This document shows, piece after piece, positions 17,915 to 26,376 of a DNA stretch of 64,000 nt. Below the pieces are notes generated by a model. That model was not told the origin of the DNA and made no database searches. It saw nothing but the letters and a program-made list of their open reading frames with translations. The DNA is from Streptomyces sp. cf386 (GTDB lineage: Bacteria; Actinomycetota; Actinomycetes; Streptomycetales; Streptomycetaceae). Positions within the stretch are counted from its first letter, which is position 1. Each line of letters begins with the position of its first letter. The stretch spans positions 716,965 to 780,964 of the forward strand of contig NZ_FNHV01000002.1 in the NCBI RefSeq assembly GCF_900103585.1, written 5' to 3'. Position numbers and translations under genes: made by a program.

Positions 17915-19017
17915 GCGGCAGGGGCAGGGTGCGCATGGCTGTGTTGCCGGCCGTGCTGGCGGTGCTGGCGCTGCTGCTGGCGCCGGCTCCTGCCATGGCC
18001 GCCGATCCGCCCGCCGTGAAGCTCTCCAAGTCGCAGGCGGGGACGGGCGGTTCGATCACCGTCACCGGCAGCGGCTGGCGGTCGAAGGCGCTGCTGATGA
18101 TCCTGGTCTGCGGCCAGTCCGTGCCGTCGAGCGGCGTGACCGGTGGCACCAACTCCTGCGCCAACGCGGACGGCAGGGCCGTGACGACGGACGCCGAGGG
18201 GCGCTTCAGCCGGAAGCTGCCGGTGGCCGAGCCGCCCGTGCCGTGCCCGTGCGTGGTGCACGTGGCGACGGTGACCGGGGCGAAGGCCGAGGCCGACGCG
18301 ATCTTCCAGGTGGCCGGGCACGCGGTCGAGCCGCTGCCCGCTGAACCGGCGGGCGGACGCCTGTCGGTCCTCACGGACACCCGCCTCGACGGCTCCGGCG
18401 GTCTGCTGACCTGGTTCGGCGCACCGCCGGCACGGACGCTGGTGTTCACGGTGGGCAATGTCGGTACCTCGCCCGTCAAGAACCCGGTCTTCCAGGTCGG
18501 CACCTCCCACGGCGTGTTCGCCCCTCAATGGGAGGAACAGCAGTGGCGCGGCACGATCCAGCCGGGCAAGAAGGCACGGATCGAATTGCCGGTGGAACTC
18601 GCCGCCGGGGCGCACGGTGACTACACGGTCTCCCTGAAGTACGGCGGCAAGGTGATGGCGGAGCAACCCTGGGGCGTGGGCCGGCCCTGGGGCGTGACGC
18701 TGTTCTGGGTGCTGGTCTGCCTGGTCGTACCGGCGGCTCTGTTCCGCGTCGGGATGGCGGTGGTGGACCGGGTACGGCCGCGGCAGACGTCGCGGCGCCG
18801 TGGTTTCCGCATGCCCGAAGTGGCCCTGCGCATCCCGGGGTTGAGGCCCCGGGAGGAGGCGAAGCACGCCGCCTCCGCTCCCACGACCCTGCCGTGGTTC
18901 ACCCCGGACAACGACCCGGGCACGGCCGGTCGGCTCTCCGCACCGCACGACGACAGCCCGACGAGTCCCACGGATCCGCCGGGTCCTACGGCTCCGACCA
19001 GGAAGGGATCCACGTGA
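17911..19017 (+). CDS. Membrane-anchored surface protein with IPT/Ig-like domains
   Basis: 368 residues from GTG 17911, which overlaps the previous TGA. The signal peptide is LPAVLAVLALLLAPAPAMAA. Next comes a sheet-rich domain starting KLSKSQAGTGGSITVTGSGW with four cysteines (CGQS, SCAN, CPCV) up to residue 115, a second domain to about 255, then a membrane helix (VTLFWVLVCLVVPAALF) and a basic cytoplasmic tail of about 80 residues rich in Pro/Thr at its end. The next GTG overlaps its stop. Together with its neighbours it looks like one subunit of a surface complex. No enzyme motif is seen. Confidence 0.75.
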   Translation: MSGRGRVRMAVLPAVLAVLALLLAPAPAMAADPPAVKLSKSQAGTGGSITVTGSGWRSKALLMILVCGQSVPSSGVTGGTNSCANADGRAVTTDAEGRFSRKLPVAEPPVPCPCVVHVATVTGAKAEADAIFQVAGHAVEPLPAEPAGGRLSVLTDTRLDGSGGLLTWFGAPPARTLVFTVGNVGTSPVKNPVFQVGTSHGVFAPQWEEQQWRGTIQPGKKARIELPVELAAGAHGDYTVSLKYGGKVMAEQPWGVGRPWGVTLFWVLVCLVVPAALFRVGMAVVDRVRPRQTSRRRGFRMPEVALRIPGLRPREEAKHAASAPTTLPWFTPDNDPGTAGRLSAPHDDSPTSPTDPPGPTAPTRKGST

Positions 19018-20408
19018 GCAAGCGAAGGAGAGTCACACCGGTCGGCCCTCGGCGCCCCCGGAGAGCGACCGCGGCGGGCGCCGCCCTGATGCTCGGCGGC
19101 GCGGGCGTGCTGCTCGGCGTGGCCGCGGCACCCGCGCAGGCGGCCGAGGTGTCGTACGCGACCGAGTGCATACCGCCCGCCATCTCCGGACTGCCGCCGG
19201 TCCAGGGCACGACCAAGGTGGAGATCACCGCGCCCGCCGAGGCGAAGGTCGGCGACGAGGTGGAGGTCGTCTGGAAGCTCGTCCAGGCGGCGTCCAAGAA
19301 CCCGAACATCCTCGACCTGGAGCAGAACACGGTCCAGCCGACGGGCACCTTGAAGGCGGCCGGTGCGCAGACGGCGGACATCGCGATGCAGGGGCCGCGC
19401 GAGAACCCGCCGATCCCCAAGAACACCGACATGAAGCTGTCCGACATGAAGGGCAAGCTGAAGCTGACGGCGCCGGGCGAGGTGACCCTGACGCCGGACG
19501 CGTACAACATCAACGTCAACAAGCCGATCTCGACGGACACCAAGTGCACGCCGAAGGAGACGGTGCAGAAGGCGGCGACGATCAAGGTGACGGACGGGGG
19601 CGGGAACTCGGGCGGTACGACGGGTGGGCTGCCGACGGTGATCCCGACGCTGCCGACGGGTGTGCCGACCGATCTGCCGACCGGCCTGCCGACGGGCTCT
19701 TCGAGCCCGACTCCGTCGCCGAGTGAGAGCGAGACGGGCGGGGACGCCGGTGGTTCCAGCACCGGTGGTGGCGGCGACAGCGGTCAGACCGACTTCACCG
19801 GCAAAGAGGTCCAGGTCCCGTACGAGTGCAAGACGCCCATCGGCGACAAGGAGGCGACCTCGCCGGTCCAGATCAACGCCAAGAAGAACGGCGGGAGTTT
19901 CGACCTGACGGTCCAGTTCAAGAAGTCGGTGATGGACAGCCCCGCCGACATCCCCAAGGACTCCGTCAAGCCGTCGATGGAGGTCGTCCTGGGCGGCGTC
20001 GACAAGGGCACGGTCCATGTCGAGGGGCCGACCAACTCCGAGGCCATCAAGTCGGGCGACCCGATCGAGATCCCGGACCTCACGGGCACGTACAAGCCGG
20101 GGGCGAGCGGGGAGTCGACGCTGTCGCCGGGTGTCCTGACGATCGAGGCCCTGGGTACGACGACGACGTGCACGCCGGCCAAGTCGGAGGTGTCGTTGAC
20201 GCTGGACACGACCGAGCAGGCGAGTGGGGCGTCCGGTGGCGGCTCGGCGGCGGGCGGTTCCGCGGGAGGTTCGTCCACGGACGGCGGCTTGGCGGCGACC
20301 GGCGCGGAGGACCAGGGCTCGCTGAAGGCCCTGGGCCTGGTGGCGGGTACGGCGCTGCTGCTGGGTGGCGCGGTGTTCACGTTCATGCCGGGGCGGCGTC
20401 TGCGGTAG
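19014..20408 (+). CDS. Two-domain exported surface protein with LAATG sortase signal
   Basis: 464 residues. A signal peptide (about 14-43) is followed by domain 1 (43-185, cysteines in ATECIPP and DTKCTP), a Thr/Pro/Gly/Ser linker with a TDLPTGLPTG repeat, and domain 2 (about 262-400, cysteines in YECKTPIGDKE and TTTTCTP). Then come a Gly/Ser linker and LAATG at 426-430 with a hydrophobic helix and GRRLR tail. LAXTG is the class E sortase site used for chaplins. Domain 2 and the protein at 16361 share LTGTY..., VLTIEALGTTTTCTP-type ends. GTG 19014 overlaps the preceding stop. Confidence 0.85.
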   Translation: MSKRRRVTPVGPRRPRRATAAGAALMLGGAGVLLGVAAAPAQAAEVSYATECIPPAISGLPPVQGTTKVEITAPAEAKVGDEVEVVWKLVQAASKNPNILDLEQNTVQPTGTLKAAGAQTADIAMQGPRENPPIPKNTDMKLSDMKGKLKLTAPGEVTLTPDAYNINVNKPISTDTKCTPKETVQKAATIKVTDGGGNSGGTTGGLPTVIPTLPTGVPTDLPTGLPTGSSSPTPSPSESETGGDAGGSSTGGGGDSGQTDFTGKEVQVPYECKTPIGDKEATSPVQINAKKNGGSFDLTVQFKKSVMDSPADIPKDSVKPSMEVVLGGVDKGTVHVEGPTNSEAIKSGDPIEIPDLTGTYKPGASGESTLSPGVLTIEALGTTTTCTPAKSEVSLTLDTTEQASGASGGGSAAGGSAGGSSTDGGLAATGAEDQGSLKALGLVAGTALLLGGAVFTFMPGRRLR

Positions 20409-20444
20409 CGCTCCGCTGGTGGTGCCGGGAAGGGGCGTCGGGTG

Positions 20445-20496
20445 TCTGCGGGTCCGTTGTGGCTGGTCGCGCAGTTCCCCGCGCCCCTTAGGGGCG
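20445..20496 (+). repeat. Dispersed Streptomyces intergenic repeat, copy 1, with hairpin
   Basis: The segment from TCTGCGG through GGCTGGTCGCGCAGTTCCCC to CGCCCCTTAGGGGCG recurs almost unchanged at 33291-33348. It ends in a stem CGCCCC/GGGGCG with a two-base loop. It lies just after the surface operon and before the convergent tiny gene, so it may serve as a bidirectional terminator. From memory this is an abundant Streptomyces repeat. Confidence 0.85.
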
Positions 20497-20498
20497 GG

Positions 20499-20684
20499 TC
20501 AGTGGTCCAGGCGTAGGTGCGAGCGCATCATCACGTTCGCGTCGGCCACCGCGCTGTAGTCGTACGCGGTGCGTGCGGCGGCCCGTCGTGCCGCGAGGTC
20601 CCGGCAGGAGTCGCAGCCGGCCACGGGGACGGGTGAGCGGCTCACGTCGAACGAGGGCCTCGACCGGGGCGGTGGCTGGGTCAC
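20499..20684 (-). CDS. Tiny CxxC protein, third of a coupled trio
   Basis: 61 residues from a GTG (20684-20682) that overlaps the stop of the previous tiny gene (GTGA). The sequence has GCDSCRDLAARRAAART followed by YDYSAVADANVMMRSHLRLD: a CxxC pair and a long amphipathic helix. I recall similar small proteins near XRE/DUF397 loci in Streptomyces. An alternative reading joins it by frameshift to the upstream gene, but the exact GTGA overlap favours separate coupled genes. A zinc-binding or adaptor role is inference. Confidence 0.6.
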   Translation of the reverse strand: MTQPPPRSRPSFDVSRSPVPVAGCDSCRDLAARRAAARTAYDYSAVADANVMMRSHLRLDH

Positions 20685-20857
20685 CGCGTACACCCCCGTC
20701 CGACGCTCCAGTGCTCCCGCAACTCCCGTTCGCAGGCGCTGGCCTCGGTGGTCCGGCCCGCCTCTCGTGCCGCGTCCCGCTGGGCCGTTAACGCCCCGCA
20801 CACGTCACACGTGGGCGGCGGTGGGGGCGCCGCCGCCCATGCCGCACGTGTGGTCAC
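20681..20857 (-). CDS. Tiny CxxC protein, second of a coupled trio
   Basis: 58 residues from GTG 20857-20855, overlapping the TGA of the first trio gene. A short Ala/Pro stretch precedes TCDVCGALTAQRDAAREAGR, again CxxC followed by a helix, then ACERELREHWS. It resembles the third gene in layout (Cys-x-x-Cys, then charged helix), so the two may be an ancient duplication and could heterodimerise. Frame is supported by overlaps at both ends. Confidence 0.6.
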   Translation of the reverse strand: MTTRAAWAAAPPPPPTCDVCGALTAQRDAAREAGRTTEASACERELREHWSVGRGCTR

Positions 20858-21018
20858 GCGGACCACCGCGCGAGCGCCGACTCCATCGCCCGCAGCACGG
20901 TGGGCGTCGGCCGCGCCCAGCCGCCGCTCGGCGCCCAGGCGGCGGGGGACGGGGCGCGGTTCGGGCCGTGCGGGCGGGTGCGGCGCGGGAGTCGGGGGAG
21001 CGTCGTGGGCGTGATCAT
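20854..21018 (-). CDS. Tiny protein, first of a coupled trio
   Basis: 54 residues from ATG 21018-21016, with AAGGAG 6 bases upstream, an excellent ribosome site. The N-terminal half is Pro/Arg-rich; the end reads GGWARPTPTVLRAMESALAR, a plausible folded helix. The TGA overlaps the next GTG. A longer frame over the same bases (GTG at 21025) has AAGGA directly touching its start and is less likely. It is divergent from the XRE regulator. I do not recognise the family. Confidence 0.5.
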   Translation of the reverse strand: MITPTTLPRLPRRTRPHGPNRAPSPAAWAPSGGWARPTPTVLRAMESALARWSA

Positions 21019-21208
21019 GGCTCACTCCTTGAGGGGCGATTCAGGGGAACGCCTGTGCTGAACGCATCCGCTGGATTACGGTGCGTGTTCAGGTGCAGAT
21101 ACGAGCATGCCGTGAACGGAGTGCGAAATGGCTGCTGGGACGCGCTAGTTCCACGCTCGGCCTGCCAAATTCCACAAATTCCACAGCCGGGCGGACGGGG
21201 AGGACAGG

Positions 21209-22045
21209 GTGCCGCAGCGACGGACGGTGACGAGCCGCAGCCAGGAGCCGCGACGGCGGTTCGCGGAGGAGGTACGGGCGCTGCGCGAGCGGAGCGGGGT
21301 GAGCCTCCGGGAGCTTGCGGATCAGCTGGGCTGGGACTGGTCGACCCTGGGGAAGCTGGAGCGGGGTCAGACGCTGGGCAGCCCTGAGGTGGTGCAGGCG
21401 TTGGACGCGTATCACGGGACGCCGGGGTTGTTGCTGGCGTTGTGGGAGCTGGCGGTCGCGGATCCGACTCAGTTCAAGGAGCAGTACCGCAGGTACATGT
21501 TGCTGGAGGCCGAGGCGGAAAGCCTGTGGCACTTCGGCGTCACCCGAGTGCCGGGCATGCTTCAGACCAGGGGATACGCGACTGAGGTCCTCGCGGCAGG
21601 CGATATCGAGGGGGACGGCCTCGTCCAGCAGGTGGAAGCGCGACTCGGTCGTGCAGAGTTACTGATGGGGGACGGCGGCCCGCGCCTCCGCACCATCCTG
21701 TACGAGGCGGTGCTGCGCATGGCGTTGCGTGACCCGGCGGCGTGGCGCGAGCAACTGGAGCACCTCCTGGAGGCCGCCGAGCATCCGAGGATCACGATCC
21801 AGGTGCTGCCGTTCAGCGCCGGACCATGCGTCCTGGATGGCACGCACGTGATGTTCCTGCGGATGGCCGACGGGCGTACCGTGGCCTACACGGAGACCGC
21901 TTATCGGGGCGAACTGATCGAGGAAGCAAGCCAAGTTGGGCGGTTGCAACTCGCATACGATTCGATGCGCGACCTGGCGCTGTCACCGGCCGAGTCGCTG
22001 AAGTTCATCGGGCAGATGCTGGAGGAAGCACCGTGCGATCCATAG
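21209..22045 (+). CDS. XRE-family regulator with DUF5753 (Scr1/WhiJ-like)
   Basis: 278 residues. An N-terminal XRE helix-turn-helix (about 18-75, RERSGVSLRELADQLGWDWS, then LGKLERGQ) is followed by the DUF5753 region (about 85-270) with FKEQYRRYMLLEAEAESLWH, VPGMLQTRGYATEVL and ITIQVLPFSAGP motifs. These occur in large numbers in Streptomyces, paired with DUF397 proteins, and include WhiJ-like developmental regulators. GTG 21209 has GGGGAGGA upstream. The DUF397 partner overlaps its 3' end by 13 bp. The DNA target may be the divergent region at 21026-21208. Confidence 0.92.
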   Translation: MPQRRTVTSRSQEPRRRFAEEVRALRERSGVSLRELADQLGWDWSTLGKLERGQTLGSPEVVQALDAYHGTPGLLLALWELAVADPTQFKEQYRRYMLLEAEAESLWHFGVTRVPGMLQTRGYATEVLAAGDIEGDGLVQQVEARLGRAELLMGDGGPRLRTILYEAVLRMALRDPAAWREQLEHLLEAAEHPRITIQVLPFSAGPCVLDGTHVMFLRMADGRTVAYTETAYRGELIEEASQVGRLQLAYDSMRDLALSPAESLKFIGQMLEEAPCDP

Positions 22046-22323
22046 ACCTGAACGGCGTGACGTGGCGCAGGAGCAGCTACAGCAACTCGGACGGCGGCGA
22101 GTGCGTTGAGGTCTCCGACGACCTCCTGGCCGGGGCCTCGTGGCGCAAGAGCAGCTACAGCAACCCGGACGGCGGCCAGTGCCTCGAAGTCGCCGACAAC
22201 CTCCCCACCCCCCTCGTCCCCGTCCGTGACTCCAAGAACCCCGACGGCCCCGCCCTGATCCTCCCGGCGACCGCCTGGGCCTCCTTCGTCACGGCCGTAC
22301 GACACGACGAGCTGCCGAACTGA
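22033..22323 (+). CDS. DUF397 protein with duplicated core
   Basis: 96 residues from GTG 22033, which lies inside the end of the XRE gene with GGAGGAAG upstream. The DUF397 core appears twice: WRRSSYSNSDGGECVEVSDD (about 10-30) and WRKSSYSNPDGGQCLEVADN (about 37-57), and only the second continues into the rest of the family (VPVRDSKNPDGPALILPATA). The usual protein has one copy and about 65 residues. DUF397 proteins act with their XRE partner, possibly as antagonist. Confidence 0.85.
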   Translation: MRSIDLNGVTWRRSSYSNSDGGECVEVSDDLLAGASWRKSSYSNPDGGQCLEVADNLPTPLVPVRDSKNPDGPALILPATAWASFVTAVRHDELPN

Positions 22324-22340
22324 CCTGATCCGCAAAAGCC

Positions 22341-22376
22341 GGAGGCCGCCGCACCATGCTCGGTGCGACGGCCTCC
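22341..22376. terminator. Bidirectional hairpin between DUF397 and peptide transporter genes
   Basis: GGAGGCCG (22341-22348) pairs with CGGCCTCC (22369-22376), with an inner GCACC/GGTGC stem. It is flanked by AAAA on the left, and sits between two convergent genes, as expected for a shared terminator. Confidence 0.8.
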
Positions 22377-22400
22377 GTCGGTTCAGCCCAGCCGCAGGCG

Positions 22401-23912
22401 CTACCGCACGTTGCCCATCAGGGCGCGGATCTTGCGGCCGGCCATCATGAAGGCCAGGCTGGCGGCGACGGCGATGATGGCCCACAGCGTGTAGTAGACC
22501 GCGTCGCCCAGCGGCGCGTTGAGCTTGGTGGTCCAGCCGTTGAGGGCGTTGCCCGTCGCGACGGCCAGGAACCACAGGCCCATGATCTGGCCCACGAACT
22601 GCTTCGGCGCCAGCTTCGTCGACAGGGACAGGCCCACCGGGGAGAGGCACATCTCGCCGAGGGTCTGCGCCAGGTAGACGCTCAGCAGCCAGAAGACGGT
22701 GACCTTGCCCGTGTCGCTGTTCGCGGCGGCGGCGCCGGCCAGGCCCATGATGCCGAACGAGCCACCGATGAGGAGCATCGCCAGGGCGAACTTCATGGGC
22801 GTGCTGGGCTCACGGTTGCGCTTGGCCAGCTTGACCCACAGGGCGGCGAAGATCGGGGCGAGCACGATGACCATGGCCGGGTTCACCGACTGGTACCAGG
22901 ACGCCGGGAACTCCCAGCCGCCGATCATGCGGTCGGTCTTGGTGTCCGCGAAGATCGTCAGCAGCGAACCGGACTGGTCGTAGATCATCCAGAACAGCAC
23001 GGCGGTGGCGAAGAACCAGGCGAAGGCCTTGATCTTGGGCTTGTCCTCGGTGGTCAGGGCCGGGCTGCGGTACATCGTCACGAAGTAGACGATCGGGACC
23101 ACGATGCCGAGGATCGCGAGCACGTTGACGATGTGCTCGATGTCGTACGTACCCAGCGCGATGTCCGCGACCAGCGCGGCGACCGCGATGCCGCCCCACA
23201 GCGCGACCTTGCGCAGCGCGGTGCGCTTCTCCTCGGGGGAGGCCGGGGTGGCGGGCTCCTTGCCGATGTCGCCGAGGTGGCGGCCGCCGAGGACGTACTG
23301 GATGACGGCGAGGGTCATACCGACACCGGCGACACCGAAGCCGAGGTGCCAGTTGACGTTCTCGCCGAGGTAGCCGACGACCAGCGGGGCGGCCATGCCA
23401 CCGATGTTGATCGCCATGTAGAAGAGCGTGAAGCCGGCGTCGCGGCGGGCGCTGGGCTGGCCCTCGTAGAGGCCGCCGACCATCGCGGAGATGTTCGGCT
23501 TCAGCAGGCCGGTGCCGATCGCGATCAGGCCGAGACCGCAGAAGAAGGCGATGTCCGCGGGGATCGCCAGCGTGAAGTGGCCGAGGGCGATGACGATGCC
23601 GCCGACGAGCACGGCCTTGCGGGCGCCCCAGAGGCGGTCCGCGACCCAGCCGCCGGGCATGGCGGCCATGTACACGACCGCGTTGTACACACCGTAGATC
23701 GAGGCGGCCAGGGCTTCCCGGCCCGCCAGGGGGCCGTCGAGGACGCCCGCGATCAAGTAGAGGACGAGGATGCCGCGCATCCCGTACCAGGAGAAACGCT
23801 CCCACATCTCCGTCATGAAGAGCGTGGCCATACCGCGGGGGTGGCCGAAGAAGGTCTTCTCGGAACCGGGGGTGCCCGGGGAGGCCGAGTCCTTCGTCAG
23901 GCTGGACGCCAT
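22401..23912 (-). CDS. POT/PTR2 family proton-coupled di/tripeptide transporter
   Basis: 503 residues, about 14 membrane helices, importing di- and tripeptides with protons. Hallmarks are the ExxERF-type motif (EMWERFSWYGM, about residue 35), the PTR2 signature FTLFYMAINIG and GGWVADRLWGARKA in the first bundle. AAGGA lies 7 bases before ATG 23912. It is divergent from the two-component system across 414 bp. A dipeptidase lies 5 kb away. Confidence 0.92.
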   Translation of the reverse strand: MASSLTKDSASPGTPGSEKTFFGHPRGMATLFMTEMWERFSWYGMRGILVLYLIAGVLDGPLAGREALAASIYGVYNAVVYMAAMPGGWVADRLWGARKAVLVGGIVIALGHFTLAIPADIAFFCGLGLIAIGTGLLKPNISAMVGGLYEGQPSARRDAGFTLFYMAINIGGMAAPLVVGYLGENVNWHLGFGVAGVGMTLAVIQYVLGGRHLGDIGKEPATPASPEEKRTALRKVALWGGIAVAALVADIALGTYDIEHIVNVLAILGIVVPIVYFVTMYRSPALTTEDKPKIKAFAWFFATAVLFWMIYDQSGSLLTIFADTKTDRMIGGWEFPASWYQSVNPAMVIVLAPIFAALWVKLAKRNREPSTPMKFALAMLLIGGSFGIMGLAGAAAANSDTGKVTVFWLLSVYLAQTLGEMCLSPVGLSLSTKLAPKQFVGQIMGLWFLAVATGNALNGWTTKLNAPLGDAVYYTLWAIIAVAASLAFMMAGRKIRALMGNVR

Positions 23913-24326
23913 GGTCGATCCTTGCTGGTCGGGACGCGCATCGACGTTGGGGGTCGCGCGCCCGGTGGGGGGCGGCCGGCTCCGGCGGGTTCGGCCGCCC
24001 GGCCACAGGTCATTCCTTTTGATCCGCACACTGATCCGCACATAAAAGAGACCTTCAGCGTCAAATGCCGCCAAAGGTCCCCGCAGTGCTACAGGCGTAG
24101 AGTCACCATACGGCAGGACACGGCCGGATATGGAAGGACTTGAGACTGGGATCACAGGTGTCAAGGGAACCGCGGGCACCCTTTCCAAGGTCCTTTCCAG
24201 GATCCCACTTCATTGGCATAGGTCTGTACCACAGCGATCGAAGGTAAGAGCCCGGTCAAAGGCCGGTAAGAATCAAGGGGTCCGATCACACCCCAGCTCT
24301 TGTCATGGGCGGACTACCATCAGCTC
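23913..24326. promoter_or_regulatory. Divergent intergenic region, peptide transporter / response regulator
   Basis: This 414-bp gap is relatively AT-rich. It contains an 11-bp direct repeat TGATCCGCACA at 24020-24030 and 24032-24042 (period 12), close to the transporter start, and runs such as CCTTTCCAAGGTCCTTTCCA at about 24180. Promoters for both genes must lie here, but no confident -10/-35 pair or riboswitch was found. Confidence 0.4.
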
Positions 24327-25004
24327 ATGACCCGTGTACTGCTCGCCGAGGACGACGCGTCCATTTCGGAGCCGCTGGCCCGCGCACTGCGCCGGGAAGG
24401 GTACGAGGTCGAGGTGCGCGAGGACGGCCCCTCCGCGCTCGACGCCGGGAATCAGGGCGGCATCGACCTGGTCGTGCTGGACCTCGGCCTGCCCGGCATG
24501 GACGGTCTGGAGGTGGCTCGTCGGCTGCGTGCCGAGGGCCACGCCGTGCCGATCCTCATCCTCACCGCCCGCGCCGACGAGGTGGACACCGTCGTCGGCC
24601 TGGACGCCGGCGCAGACGACTACGTCACCAAGCCGTTCCGGCTCGCCGAGCTGCTCGCCCGGGTGCGGGCCCTGCTGCGGCGCGGCGCGGCCGAGCCGCA
24701 GCAGCCGCCGGCCACGCACGGGGTGCGGATCGACGTCGAGTCGCACCGGGCGTGGATGGGCGACGAGGAACTCCAGCTCACGGCGAAGGAGTTCGACCTG
24801 CTGCGGGTGCTGGTGCGGGACGCCGGGCGGGTCGTCACCCGGGACCAGCTGATGCGGGAGGTCTGGGACACGACCTGGTGGTCGTCGACCAAGACGCTCG
24901 ACATGCACATCTCCTGGCTGCGCAAGAAGCTCGGCGACGACGCGGCGAACCCCCGCTACATCGCCACGGTGCGGGGCGTGGGCTTCCGCTTCGAGAAGAG
25001 CTGA
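24327..25004 (+). CDS. OmpR-family two-component response regulator
   Basis: 225 residues. The receiver domain (1-115) has the phospho-acceptor Asp52 in VVLDLGLPG, the acidic pair EDD near the N-terminus, and the conserved Lys in YVTKPF. The winged-helix domain (about 130-222) has LTAKEFDLLRVLVRDAGRVV and ends YIATVRGVGFRFEKS. ATG 24327 is preceded by only a weak site. It is 55 bp upstream of its sensor kinase and probably co-transcribed. Confidence 0.93.
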   Translation: MTRVLLAEDDASISEPLARALRREGYEVEVREDGPSALDAGNQGGIDLVVLDLGLPGMDGLEVARRLRAEGHAVPILILTARADEVDTVVGLDAGADDYVTKPFRLAELLARVRALLRRGAAEPQQPPATHGVRIDVESHRAWMGDEELQLTAKEFDLLRVLVRDAGRVVTRDQLMREVWDTTWWSSTKTLDMHISWLRKKLGDDAANPRYIATVRGVGFRFEKS

Positions 25005-25059
25005 GCTGAGCCTTCAGGGCCGTATCCGCCGACCAAGCCGCACACGTGAGTAACAGGAC

Positions 25060-26334
25060 ATGCGCCGCCGACTGATCCAGTCCACCCTTGCCGTGGTTCT
25101 CGTCGTGATCGCCGTCTTCGGCGTTTCCTTGGTGATCGTCGAGACACGGACCATCACCAGCACCGCACAGGAGCGGGTGGACACCGAGGCCGTCCGGCTG
25201 GTCAGCATCGTCGACAGCCGGCTGCTCGGGGACGAGACCGTGGACGCCTCGGTGCTGCGGGACCAGATCCAGGGGGATCGTTACGCCGAGATCCGGATCC
25301 CCGGGAAGCCGTTGATCGAGGTGGGCACCCGTCCCACCGGTGACGTCATCAGCGCCCGCGAGACGGGCGAGGAGGGCGAGACGGTCATCGTGCAGGAGCC
25401 GCGGTCGTCGGTGACGCGGGAGGTCGGCCGTACGTTGCTGATCATCGGCGCGGTGGCCCTGCTGGCGGTGATCGCGGCGGTCCTGCTCGCCGTCCGCCAG
25501 GCGAACCGCCTCGCCTCCCCGCTCACCGACCTCGCGGAGACCGCGGAACGCCTCGGCTCGGGCGACCCCCGCCCCCGTCACAAGCGGTACGGCGTCCATG
25601 AGCTGGACCGGGTGGCGGACGTCCTGGACTCCTCCGCCGAGCGCATCGGCCGCATGCTCACGGCGGAGCGCCGCCTGGCCGCGGACGCCTCCCACCAGCT
25701 CCGCACGCCGCTCACGGCACTCTCCATGCGCCTTGAGGAGATCACCCTCACCGATGATCCCGACACGGTGAAGGAGGAGGCGACGATCGCGCTGACGCAG
25801 GTGGAGCGCCTCACGGACGTCGTCGAACGCCTCCTCACCAACTCCCGCGACCCGCGCAACGGCTCCGCCGTCACCTTCGATCTCGACGAGGTCATCCAGC
25901 AGCAGCTGGCGGAGTGGCGGCCGGCGTACCGCAGCGCGGGGCGGGCGATCGTCACCTCGGGCAAGCGGCACCTGGAGGCGGTCGGCACACCCGGCGCGGT
26001 GGCCCAGGTCCTCGCCGCCCTGATCGAGAACTCCCTCATGCACGGCGGCGGCACGGTGGCGCTGCGCACCCGCGTCACCGGCAACCAGGCGGTCATCGAG
26101 GTCACCGACGAGGGTCCCGGTATCCCCGCCGACCTCGGCGCCCGCATCTTCGAGCGCGCGATCAGTGGCCGCAACTCCACGGGCATCGGCTTGGCGGTGG
26201 CCCGAGACCTCGCAGAAGCGGACGGCGGCCGCCTGGAAATGCTCCAGACGAACCCCCCGGTCATCGCCCTGTTCCTGTCCCGCACGCCCCCGGAGAAGAA
26301 GCAGGCGCATGAGTCGGGGACGACGGTGAGGTGA
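25060..26334 (+). CDS. Two-component sensor histidine kinase
   Basis: 424 residues: helix 1 (about 8-28), extracytoplasmic sensor loop (about 30-120, no known domain), helix 2 (about 125-147), HAMP (RLASPLTDLAETAERLGSGD), H-box with His212 in DASHQLRTPLTAL, N-box IENSLMHG, G-boxes DEGPGIP and STGIGLAVA. The G1 loop is intact, so it should be active. It pairs with the OmpR regulator just upstream. The signal is unknown. Confidence 0.93.
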   Translation: MRRRLIQSTLAVVLVVIAVFGVSLVIVETRTITSTAQERVDTEAVRLVSIVDSRLLGDETVDASVLRDQIQGDRYAEIRIPGKPLIEVGTRPTGDVISARETGEEGETVIVQEPRSSVTREVGRTLLIIGAVALLAVIAAVLLAVRQANRLASPLTDLAETAERLGSGDPRPRHKRYGVHELDRVADVLDSSAERIGRMLTAERRLAADASHQLRTPLTALSMRLEEITLTDDPDTVKEEATIALTQVERLTDVVERLLTNSRDPRNGSAVTFDLDEVIQQQLAEWRPAYRSAGRAIVTSGKRHLEAVGTPGAVAQVLAALIENSLMHGGGTVALRTRVTGNQAVIEVTDEGPGIPADLGARIFERAISGRNSTGIGLAVARDLAEADGGRLEMLQTNPPVIALFLSRTPPEKKQAHESGTTVR

Positions 26335-26376
26335 GGTAGGGGTTCGGGACGACTGACGGCTGCGGGCCGGGAGGGA

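Noticed and set aside
22356..24143. 595-residue frame antisense to the peptide transporter
   Set aside because: Asp/Gly/Arg-rich mirror of the transmembrane codons; the transporter motifs on the other strand are clear.
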